This document shows, one piece after another, positions 58,211-64,000 of a stretch of 64,000 nucleotides of DNA; position 1 is the first letter of the stretch; each line of letters starts with the position of its first letter. Under the pieces are notes generated by a model. The model was not told the origin of the DNA, did no database searches, and worked only from the letters and a program-made list of their open reading frames with translations. The translations under genes were made by a program, and so were the position numbers. The DNA is from a virus: IMG/VR virus record IMGVR_UViG_3300033149_001571, positions 1 through 64,000 of that record, one strand, 5' to 3'.

Positions 58211-59269
58211 CTACGGGTGCGGTGTGGTGCCGTCCCAATCCAGTGAGAAGCCACCAAGGTTTATGCTGGCTCCACCGTCCTCCACCGACCAGCCGATCCG
58301 TGTGAGACCGTCACTCGTCCACCGCGCGCCGGTGGCCTCGCTGGTGACGTTCACATACCTGAGCGTTCCAGCGATGTGCTGGTGGCCACCCGTCGTGAAG
58401 CCGACGCCCACTGGCGAGCGAGGGTACCCGCCGTAGTCTGCGTAGTTGGGATCCGTGAGATTCCAAGGAGTATTCGATGTAGAAGAGCAAAATGAAAGCG
58501 GCCGGCTATCAGTCAAGAGCGTCGTACCATCGACGGGGCTGATCCTGCTCCACGCGGACTGTAGGCCGTTACCGACGATCGCATACTGCGCCGTCCCCTC
58601 CGTCCCGTCCGACGCGACGAACGGTCGCGTGTCGCCAGTCGGTGGGTTATCCACCTCGCCCGCGTAGTGCCACCAAAAATCTCGCGCGACGGCGGTATCG
58701 TCCGCGATGATGATCGCTACGCCGTTGTCTGCCCATCCGTACCAGATCGCGTTGAGAGAATTGACGTTTGTATTGATCCCACCTGGATCGGTGCAGAGAC
58801 CGGAGGTGGTCTCTGCGGCAATGGCTGCCTGCGATGCCAGAGCGCTACTCGCCGCGCCGTCGTTGGTCACCCAGTCCTTCGCGGGGATCACCACGTTGGT
58901 GTCGTCCATGTCCCCTGCGGTGCCTCCGTTGAACTGAAGGAACCACTGCCATCCGGTGTTGCCGTTGACGCCGGTACCATCGAACTCAATCACGATCCAC
59001 CCGTTCTGGATGTTCGATGCGTCGGTGCGCCACGTGCTACCCGCATTAAGGCCGTCTATGGTGCCGTCACTTGAAACAGTGCGCAGACCATACGCACTGT
59101 CCCATGCCTCTACCACCTTCACGGTGTTCCCCGCGGTAGCGCCGTTCCACCCGGGTCCGCGGGTAGCTAGGTCGCCTTGAGTCTCGCCGGTGATCCACCG
59201 AATGAATTTAATCATCCGCGACGAATAGAACGCGGTGATCGTGCTGTCCTTGTAGAGTGATGCCGCCAT
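58211..59269 (-). CDS. Tail fibre/spike-like structural protein
   Basis: 352 residues, Trp/Gly/Asn/Thr-rich (TGWQWFLQFNGGTAGDMDDTNVVIPAKDWVTNDG, WYGWADNGVAIIIADD, FWWHYAGEVDNPPTGDTRPF). It reads like a lectin or fibre-tip beta protein, but no family was recognised. Like the spike at 54193 it is nearly free of CTAG (one copy), unlike its neighbours, suggesting recent acquisition as a receptor-binding module. ATG two bases after the preceding gene's stop. Confidence 0.65.
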   Translation of the reverse strand: MAASLYKDSTITAFYSSRMIKFIRWITGETQGDLATRGPGWNGATAGNTVKVVEAWDSAYGLRTVSSDGTIDGLNAGSTWRTDASNIQNGWIVIEFDGTGVNGNTGWQWFLQFNGGTAGDMDDTNVVIPAKDWVTNDGAASSALASQAAIAAETTSGLCTDPGGINTNVNSLNAIWYGWADNGVAIIIADDTAVARDFWWHYAGEVDNPPTGDTRPFVASDGTEGTAQYAIVGNGLQSAWSRISPVDGTTLLTDSRPLSFCSSTSNTPWNLTDPNYADYGGYPRSPVGVGFTTGGHQHIAGTLRYVNVTSEATGARWTSDGLTRIGWSVEDGGASINLGGFSLDWDGTTPHP

Positions 59270-59271
59270 AT

Positions 59272-60447
59272 CTAGCCTGTGATTATCTGATAGATGGAGA
59301 AGGTAGCCGCCGCGCCGCCGCTATTATCGATTGTGTAGTAGATGGTGTCCGCCGCTAGATCTGTACCGTCGTCCGCGAGGAGGTAGGCCGGTGTCCGGTC
59401 TACGAAGTCCGACGTGAAATCATGATCCGGTGAAGCCGCCGCGGGTGCTTCATAGATTAGTTTAGTCCTAGCCACGTCCGAATAGAACTTAACCCGGCCG
59501 TCCGTTACTGCGCTCGCGGATACGCGGAGGTAGCCCTGTGTCCCCTTCGGAAGCCCGATCGCAATCGTTCCGTTACCACTAGCCCCGGACCCTACTGCTA
59601 TCGTCGCCGGGGTTAGACGGCTATCGTAGGCCGCCGCGGCGTATTGCTTAGTTACGAAATCGTTCGCGCCTACGGGATTAGCACCTCGAACGGTCTGGTA
59701 CCCGCCCAACCCGTTAAGATACTCGAATTCGGTAGTAGCCGTGATCGCTGTGACTCCCTCGAATCTAACGCCGTCGGACGAATTGGCATCGATCGCGAAA
59801 TCGGACGTCCCCGCGGCGGTCAGTCTTAGCTCCGAATTGAGAGACTGAAGAGATACGGACCCAGTAACCTGAACATCGAAATCCTCGGTACCGGATACCT
59901 GTAAGGCCCCGACCGCGCCGGACGTGACGATGGTGGGGCCCGCATCATACGCGCCCTGTAGTGTGGACCCCCCGCCCCCACCGCCTACGGCAACTGCTTG
60001 AATTAGTCGCGTCCACCGGTCTAGGTCTTCCCACCACCCGGTGGTGTTCGTGACGGGACCCGCCCCTAGGTCTACGGTCCAATTCGCCTCCCCGTCTTCC
60101 CCGATTCCGATGTATCGCGTATCGAAGCTCTGGACGCCTATCGTAACCGTGGGATTTCGGACCGCGGCTAATAGCTTATCCGTCTCGCCCGTACGGCCTT
60201 CGTTCACTGCGAGGGAGACGACGTACGTACCGGTTACGTCCGGGGTGAAGACCGGAGCGGCGGCGGTTACATTCGAGAGCGTAGCGGTAGAACCCTTCGG
60301 GGGCTCTAGCTTCCATCGCCACGATCGAACGCCTTCGTCGTTAGCGTTCCGAATTGCGACCGGGGATCCGGTCGCGATATCGTCCCGGCTCTTCCCTGCG
60401 GCACCTGCTACGCCGCTCTGTTCGATAACAATCGAAGCGCTCGCCAT
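59272..60447 (-). CDS. Tail fibre protein with Ig-like N-terminus
   Basis: 391 residues. Residues ~1-100 form an Ig/PKD-like unit (SPVAIRNANDEGVRSWRWKLEPPKGSTATLSNVTAAAPVFTPDVTGTYVVSLAVNEG). A Gly6 hinge (GGGGGGSTLQGAYDAG) starts a trimeric-fibre-like shaft (VSGTEDFDVQVTGSVSLQSLNSELRLTAAGTSDFAI). The C-terminus (GTQGYLRVSASAVTDGRVKFYSD ... ADTIYYTIDNSGGAAATFSIYQ) is a small beta domain. It is rich in CTAG like the core genome. Confidence 0.75.
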   Translation of the reverse strand: MASASIVIEQSGVAGAAGKSRDDIATGSPVAIRNANDEGVRSWRWKLEPPKGSTATLSNVTAAAPVFTPDVTGTYVVSLAVNEGRTGETDKLLAAVRNPTVTIGVQSFDTRYIGIGEDGEANWTVDLGAGPVTNTTGWWEDLDRWTRLIQAVAVGGGGGGSTLQGAYDAGPTIVTSGAVGALQVSGTEDFDVQVTGSVSLQSLNSELRLTAAGTSDFAIDANSSDGVRFEGVTAITATTEFEYLNGLGGYQTVRGANPVGANDFVTKQYAAAAYDSRLTPATIAVGSGASGNGTIAIGLPKGTQGYLRVSASAVTDGRVKFYSDVARTKLIYEAPAAASPDHDFTSDFVDRTPAYLLADDGTDLAADTIYYTIDNSGGAAATFSIYQIITG

Positions 60448-60450
60448 GGG

Positions 60451-60861
60451 TCACACCTCTAGGCCAGTTACGGCCCACTCGATATCCCCGGACCCGCTCG
60501 TCACGGACACTCCGGTGATTCTTTCATCGTCCGCGGGTTCGATGATTAGAAGCCCCTTCACGGGGTGGACCGTCGCGCCCTGCGTCGCGTAGGCGACGGA
60601 GACGTCTAAGGGTCCGCCCGATACCACTCGAAGATAGAGTAGCGTCCCCTCTAGATTCGCCGGGAAGGGAAGCGCGACCGCCCCCCCGCTCGCGTCTACG
60701 GACGCTAGATTCTGGGAGATCTCTAGGTAGGCGGATCGGTTCGCGTCGAGAATCGAGAAGGAAAATCCTAGACCCGCGCTCGTGGTAGAGCCGGGACACG
60801 TCGCGGAATCCTGCCGTACGTCGAGATCGCCGGAGAGCGAGACGGATAGACGGGTAGCCAT
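60451..60861 (-). CDS. Hypothetical structural protein at head of fibre cluster
   Basis: 136 residues, strand-rich (SVSLSGDLDVRQDSATC, LEGTLLYLRVVSGGPLDVSVAY, GVSVTSGSGDIEWAVTGLEV). No family recognised. The composition and place, 3 bases upstream of the Ig-containing fibre, suggest a minor structural component. Confidence 0.6.
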   Translation of the reverse strand: MATRLSVSLSGDLDVRQDSATCPGSTTSAGLGFSFSILDANRSAYLEISQNLASVDASGGAVALPFPANLEGTLLYLRVVSGGPLDVSVAYATQGATVHPVKGLLIIEPADDERITGVSVTSGSGDIEWAVTGLEV

Positions 60862-60892
60862 GGCACTAGGCTACACGCTCGCCGGCCACACG

Positions 60893-61501
60893 TCACCACG
60901 TCCCGGGAATCGCCGTCTGCCGCGGAGCGTACGGAGTGTCCGGGCCTATCTCATTCCCCCACGACGTCCACCCGTGGCGCTTCACCCTCGCGAACATATC
61001 GAGACGGGGCCGGTCGTCGCCTACGAGACGCTCTAGACGGTCGTAAAAGAGATCCGGTTTCTGCGAGTGTTTACCTACGGGCGCTCTAAGATACTGCGAT
61101 TCTTTTAGAGAATGAATCGGGAAAGGCCGCCCCGTCTTTACGGTGGTAGCCACTAGAACCAATTCGGCCATCGGCTTAACGAAAGTCGGCTGTACGCCCT
61201 TCCCCTCGATAATCCCTCCGTCGCTCCGGCGGGTCTTTAGCCATATCCACGCCACCCCGCGGTAGGTAAGGCCCCACGCTCTGATTATGTCGATCGCATA
61301 ATCGAGACGCGGACACGTAGCCCATAGGAAGAGCGCGGAGCGATCTGACATAACAGAGCGCACGGGGAGCGCCGCTAGTTCTTCCTGGGTCATGACCCCG
61401 TAGTGATTCCTCGCGCTGTTAGTGTGGCCCGGCTTCGCGCTGTACCACCACGGGGGATCCGCTACTACGACGTCGAAGGGTCCGGGCGGGAGAGGGTTCA
61501 C
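60893..61501 (-). CDS. MT-A70 family adenine methyltransferase (second copy)
   Basis: About 202 residues. The DPPW motif (VVVADPPWWYSAK, ~14) plus MTQEELAALPV, LFLWATCPRLDYAIDIIRAWGLTYRGVAWIWLKT and the terminal HGWTSWGNE block identify an MT-A70 N6-adenine methyltransferase. It differs clearly from the 9024-9554 copy, so it is not a recent duplicate. GTG at 61501 makes a GTGA overlap with the gene before. A longer open frame to 61570 falls within that gene. It is in the first part of the long operon, away from the other copy. Confidence 0.9.
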   Translation of the reverse strand: MNPLPPGPFDVVVADPPWWYSAKPGHTNSARNHYGVMTQEELAALPVRSVMSDRSALFLWATCPRLDYAIDIIRAWGLTYRGVAWIWLKTRRSDGGIIEGKGVQPTFVKPMAELVLVATTVKTGRPFPIHSLKESQYLRAPVGKHSQKPDLFYDRLERLVGDDRPRLDMFARVKRHGWTSWGNEIGPDTPYAPRQTAIPGTW

Positions 61502-61761
61502 GCCTTCTCCCCCTCTTCGAGCACTCGCCGGGCCACGTCCGCTTTTAATATTCGGACGATATGGGGCCACTCCCGCGAGATTATATCCGGGACGTCTTCG
61601 GCCTTCTCCACGTACCCGACCGCGAACACGGAGCCCCCTCCGTACCTTGCATCGCCGGAGCGATTTACCACCTTCACCCGTACGAGATCGTCCACCGCGA
61701 GTAGATCTATCTCTACCCCGAGCGCTAGACTAATCACTTTGTCTTCCTCCGGCTTCGGCAT
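61498..61761 (-). CDS. Small hypothetical protein
   Basis: 87 residues: a beta-rich start (KVISLALGVEIDLLAVDDLVRVKVVNRSGDARYGGGSVFAVGYVEK) and a helical end (REWPHIVRILKADVARRVLEEGE). Unknown family. ATG overlaps the zinc-ribbon gene by 32 bases and its stop overlaps the methyltransferase start, so it belongs to the same translational chain. Confidence 0.65.
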   Translation of the reverse strand: MPKPEEDKVISLALGVEIDLLAVDDLVRVKVVNRSGDARYGGGSVFAVGYVEKAEDVPDIISREWPHIVRILKADVARRVLEEGEKA

Positions 61762-61960
61762 GGTCCCCTCTTACGCGAGCGAGTCTCTTCGCGCGAGAGA
61801 GCAACCCGGACTCTTCGCAAGAGTCGCACGAGAGCCACACGAAGCCGCGACCACACGCGACGCGGGCCACCCCTCGAAGCCTCCATAGCTTCGAGCGGAG
61901 CACGATCACCACGCGCCCCGAACCGCGACACATGGGGCACGGTTCGGGGATGGTAGTCAC
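61730..61960 (-). CDS. Small zinc-ribbon protein (DnaJ-type CxxCxGxG)
   Basis: 76 residues. CPMCRGSGRV (~8-17) and LSCDSCEESG (~43-52) are two CxxC-x-G/S-x-G knuckles as in the DnaJ cysteine-rich domain, compatible with one zinc ion. Arg-rich segments surround them, suggesting nucleic-acid or protein binding. GTG start in GTGA overlap with the preceding gene. Confidence 0.7.
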   Translation of the reverse strand: MTTIPEPCPMCRGSGRVVIVLRSKLWRLRGVARVACGRGFVWLSCDSCEESGLLSRAKRLARVRGDHAEAGGRQSD

Positions 61961-62181
61961 GAGATCTTAAATACCGAGTGATCCGGTGCTACGTAGAAAT
62001 CGATCACGCCTTCGGTGGTATCGCACTTCGCGAGTACGCTCTCCACGCCGTTCGCCTGCGTAGTCCGTGCTTCGAGCACCCGCCCTTCGGGTTCCTGTAG
62101 GGTCATCCTTACCCGGTCACCGGGTCGAACCTCGCTAGCTGGAATCACGTCACACGATTTCAGATCTATGTTTCGGCGCAT
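61957..62181 (-). CDS. Small beta-barrel-like hypothetical protein
   Basis: 74 residues: SCDVIPASEVRPGDRVRMTL, GRVLEARTTQANGVESVLAKCDTTEGVIDFYVAPDHSVFKI. The 'RPGDRV' turn and alternating strands suggest a small SH3/Hint-like barrel. Function unknown. Second gene of the long minus-strand operon. Confidence 0.65.
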   Translation of the reverse strand: MRRNIDLKSCDVIPASEVRPGDRVRMTLQEPEGRVLEARTTQANGVESVLAKCDTTEGVIDFYVAPDHSVFKIS

Positions 62182-62190
62182 CCGTCTACC

Positions 62191-62454
62191 CTACCAGTCT
62201 TCCCGGCTCGTGATCGCTTCGAGCGATACAACGCGGACGCGGACGCTCTTAGAGACGATCCTGATAGCTCCATCCCGGAGACGTACTACGGTCCGCGCCT
62301 TCGGGGATTCGTTATCGATCAAGATCCACGCCGCGGACTCTTCGCTTAAGGTCTCCGGCTCCATGTCTTCGGGGTGGATGTAGACGGTCCCTCCGGTGTC
62401 CACGTCTCGGATCTGATCGGGGTAGCTGTTAGGTAGGATCGCGGGTGCTCGCAT
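62191..62454 (-). CDS. First gene of the long minus-strand operon, hypothetical
   Basis: 87 residues, acidic middle (YIHPEDMEPETLSEESAAWILIDNESP) and a strand-rich basic end (ARTVVRLRDGAIRIVSKSVRVRVVSLEAI). No family recognised. ATG is preceded by GGGGGGAG, the strongest ribosome site of this block, consistent with being first behind a promoter in the divergent region. Confidence 0.65.
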   Translation of the reverse strand: MRAPAILPNSYPDQIRDVDTGGTVYIHPEDMEPETLSEESAAWILIDNESPKARTVVRLRDGAIRIVSKSVRVRVVSLEAITSREDW

Positions 62455-62580
62455 TCTCCCCCCTTACGCACTAGCGCCGCCCGTGAGCGCCGCGAGTCTC
62501 CGAGACCGCCTACGGGACCCCTCTAGCTTCGAGCCCGTATAAGGCTTCCTAGGGGCTCCGGTGCCCGTCGCGCATTTATC
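62455..62580. promoter_or_regulatory. Divergent intergenic region, left half
   Basis: Gene-free region between the divergent genes. On the minus strand it contains CTTATACGG and a CTAAAAAACTAAAAAACGCG stretch about 120-150 bases before the first gene, plausible promoter material, and two short GC-rich palindromic segments. No copy of the GTCGGGC leader hairpin is present on this strand, so the late operon is probably controlled differently from the plus-strand gene. Confidence 0.4.
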
Positions 62581-62664
62581 GCGTTTTTTAGTTTTTTAGG
62601 TTTGCGCTTATTCGATTCTTCGGGTAGGTTCTCTGTGTCGGGCCGCCACGAACCCCCGCCCGGC
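62581..62664 (+). promoter_or_regulatory. Promoter and leader hairpin of the DUF6011-like gene (conserved copy C)
   Basis: Plus-strand T6 run repeated (GTTTTTTAGTTTTTTAGG), a CGATTC box, GGTAGGTTCTCTGTG, then the leader hairpin GTCGGGC-N14-GCCCGGC (62637-62664) and an AGAAGGAAAGACC ribosome site. The stretch from GTAGGTTCTC to the ribosome site is nearly identical to that before the minus-strand MoxR-like gene. No plus-strand gene lies upstream for 20 kb, so here the T-run cannot serve as a terminator tail. Confidence 0.7.
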
Positions 62665-62682
62665 AGAAGGAAAGACCAGACC

Positions 62683-63762
62683 ATGTGCTACGAAGACGCC
62701 CCCGCTACCCGCCTCCTCGCCACTCACTGCACCATGTGTAGCCGCCCCCTCTTGGACGCTCAATCCGTCGAAGCGGGCATGGGCCCGATCTGCCGTAAGA
62801 AGTACGGCGCTCCGGCGCATATCGACGAAGAGAGCCGCAAGCGCGCCAATAAGCTAATCCACGAAGCCGCGGTGACCGAAGACCCCGCACGCATCCCGGG
62901 GATCGTTGCGGAGCTTTGCCTGTTGGAGTGTGACGTAGCCGCGGAGAAGCTCGCGGAGCGTTGCGGCGCTATCCGAGTCTCCCAGACGGAGGCCGGCTTC
63001 TTCACGGCCGTGAGCCCCTACGATCCGGGCTTCGTCGCCGCTTCCCGCTCGCTCCCCGGCCGCCGGTGGCTCCGCGAGGAGAAGGCGAACCGGTTCGCTC
63101 TCGAAGCCATCCCCGGCTTCGTCTCCGCCGCCCGTGAGGCGTACGGAGAGCGCACGATCATCCGTATCGATCGCGGAGACCGCTCCCCGATCTGGACGGA
63201 CTACGCCGGATTCTCGGGCTTCGCCTTCGAGAAGGCGGAGAAGCCCTTCTCCGCGGCGGCGTCGAAGGTCCCCGTCCACGTCCCCGCGAAGAAGATCGCG
63301 AAGCTCACGGGCTCCACGGAGTACGACCCCGCGGACGCTACGAGCCGCTCCGTAGCCGGTGCCGCTCTCGTGGGTGCGCTCGTATCCGGCGGCTTCGAGA
63401 AGGTGACGGACGCCCGCAAGCTCCCCCGCGGCTGCCGCGAAGAGGTGTACGAGATGCCCGTCTACCAGCGCCCCGGGAAGCCGGAGTGTGGTCACTTCGT
63501 ACAGGTGTTCTCTAGCGTCGTGGGTGACGGCTTCCGCTCGTGTGGGAAGGACGCGATCCGCGTCAAGAGCTTCGTCCGCTTCTGGTCTAAGAAGTCCGGA
63601 TCATGGGAGCTTCGCACGAAGACCGTGGGCCGTGGCCGCCGCGTCCACCGTACCGGGACGATCGAAGAGATCACCAATCGCACGGTGGAGCGCGCTCGGG
63701 ACTGCTACCGCGCCGCGATGGAAGACTACAAGGCGAACCTGGCTAAGCTGGTAAGCGAGTAG
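62683..63762 (+). CDS. DUF6011-like zinc protein
   Basis: 359 residues. The N-terminal CTMCSRPLLDAQSVEAGMGPICRKKYG (~16-42) is the treble-clef-like zinc motif of DUF6011 proteins. Residues ~90-155 (ERCGAIRVSQTEAGFFTAVSPYDPGFVAASRSLPGRRWLREEKANRFAL) resemble the small PYDP-FV-A-R-LPGRRW domain also seen beside SNF2/HARP-type helicases. The rest is unassigned with an Arg/Lys-rich end. ATG at 62683 follows AGAAGGAAAG and the conserved leader. The frame upstream to 62602 runs through the leader hairpin and is rejected. It shares its control element with the MoxR/VWA genes. Confidence 0.85.
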   Translation: MCYEDAPATRLLATHCTMCSRPLLDAQSVEAGMGPICRKKYGAPAHIDEESRKRANKLIHEAAVTEDPARIPGIVAELCLLECDVAAEKLAERCGAIRVSQTEAGFFTAVSPYDPGFVAASRSLPGRRWLREEKANRFALEAIPGFVSAAREAYGERTIIRIDRGDRSPIWTDYAGFSGFAFEKAEKPFSAAASKVPVHVPAKKIAKLTGSTEYDPADATSRSVAGAALVGALVSGGFEKVTDARKLPRGCREEVYEMPVYQRPGKPECGHFVQVFSSVVGDGFRSCGKDAIRVKSFVRFWSKKSGSWELRTKTVGRGRRVHRTGTIEEITNRTVERARDCYRAAMEDYKANLAKLVSE

Positions 63763-63769
63763 GAGACAC

Positions 63770-63791
63770 GAGGGGGGCTACGGCCCCCCTC
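63770..63791 (+). terminator. GC hairpin between the two plus-strand genes
   Basis: Perfect 9-bp stem GAGGGGGGC/GCCCCCCTC with a TACG loop, followed by TTCG rather than a T-run. It starts 7 bases after the DUF6011-like stop and ends about 15 bases before the next start. Without a U-tract it is more likely an mRNA-stabilising or leaky element than a full terminator. Confidence 0.45.
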
Positions 63792-63806
63792 TTCGTAGGA
63801 GGTAAC

Positions 63807-64000
63807 ATGAAGAAGACGAAGACGAAGACGGAGCGAGCCGGAGACCGGCTCTCTAAGGCCCTAGATAGGCTCGCTAAGAGCGAGAAGCGGGTGGCTCGGG
63901 GGAACGCGCGTACGGAGACTCTCGCCGCTCTGAGAGCCGTACGGGCCGCCGTAGATAGCGAGTACCCGATCATCCCTAAAGCGAAGAAGAAGCGCGCGAA
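63807..64000 (+). CDS. Basic hypothetical protein, truncated by window end
   Basis: The first 64 codons of a plus-strand gene: KKTKTKTERAGDRLSKALDRLAKSEKRVARG, then ALRAVRAAVDSEYPIIPKAKKKRA. Highly basic and helical. ATG has TAGGAGGTAAC, the best Shine-Dalgarno in the window, so strong translation is expected. The rest lies beyond position 64000. Confidence 0.75.
   Translation, partial: MKKTKTKTERAGDRLSKALDRLAKSEKRVARGNARTETLAALRAVRAAVDSEYPIIPKAKKKRA

Noticed and set aside
57978-58238. 86-codon minus-strand frame
   Set aside because: It begins inside the preceding fibre gene and is His/Arg-rich; the 57-codon frame at 58028-58201 starts at a correctly spaced ATG instead.
62602-62682. Upstream start for the DUF6011-like protein
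   Set aside because: The 27 extra codons would translate the conserved leader hairpin and ribosome site shared with two other genes.
62854-63495. 213-codon minus-strand frame
   Set aside because: Antisense to the DUF6011-like gene, which has a zinc motif, a ribosome site and a conserved leader.
1-64000. Temperate module (integrase, repressor, attachment site) and tRNA genes
   Set aside because: No recombinase motif, cI-like repressor or cloverleaf was seen in reading the window; they could still exist outside it.

Overview
The window is a tailed, contractile-tail (myovirus-type) bacteriophage genome segment of high GC content. The evidence is a tail sheath (43156-45690), tail tube, tape measure, gp25-like, J-like and gpV-like baseplate proteins, major capsid protein, portal, large terminase and a self-encoded replisome. 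No integrase, repressor/attachment-site module, tRNA or rRNA was recognised, so a strictly lytic life style is likely but not proven. The host cannot be named from the sequence. The amidase endolysin with a peptidoglycan-binding tail and purine-rich ribosome sites (AAGGAAAG, GGAGG) indicate a bacterium. CTAG and the leucine codon CTA are strikingly frequent and CTG seems scarce, which is odd for such a GC-rich genome.

Layout, read in the direction of transcription (almost everything is on the minus strand, so from high to low coordinates). (1) 62455-62682 is a divergent control region. To its right are plus-strand genes (a DUF6011-like zinc protein and a truncated basic gene running off the end). 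To its left begins a very long minus-strand operon. (2) 60893-62454: small regulatory-type proteins and an MT-A70 adenine methyltransferase. (3) 52803-60861: tail fibres, spikes and decorations, two of which look horizontally acquired. (4) 49735-52806: small membrane protein, scaffold, major capsid, head decoration. (5) 42311-49644: connector/neck proteins, sheath, tube and several tiny Lys-rich proteins. (6) 41259-41953: an inverted two-gene island on the plus strand. (7) 27033-41203: tail assembly chaperones (probable +1 frameshift), tape measure, hub, spike, baseplate and fibre. (8) 23635-26825: lysis genes and small terminase. (9) 14064-23638: large terminase, portal and a giant 1972-residue MuF-type head protein carrying DNA-binding, kinase-like and ADP-ribosyltransferase-like segments. 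Terminase and portal therefore lie at the end, not the start, of the late operon. (10) 10125-13833: MoxR-type AAA+ ATPase, metallopeptidase/VWA protein and a DUF6744-like protein. (11) 57-10114: sigma-like factor, a second MT-A70 methyltransferase, SF2 helicase, RHH-like protein, initiator-like protein, DnaB-type helicase, Toprim primase and a family A DNA polymerase.

Regulation is unusually legible. Three operon heads (MoxR gene, VWA gene, DUF6011 gene) share an AT-rich T6 element, a CGATT-type box and a GTCGGGC/GCCCGAC leader hairpin just before an AAGGAAAG-type ribosome site. Rho-independent terminators sit immediately upstream of several of these elements, two of them with an identical heptaloop. 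A sigma-like gene in the same region is a candidate reader of these promoters. The initiator-like gene contains six CTTCGATG repeats, five of them phased at exactly 11 bp, next to an AT-rich tract. This is a strong candidate replication origin laid out like oriLambda inside gene O.
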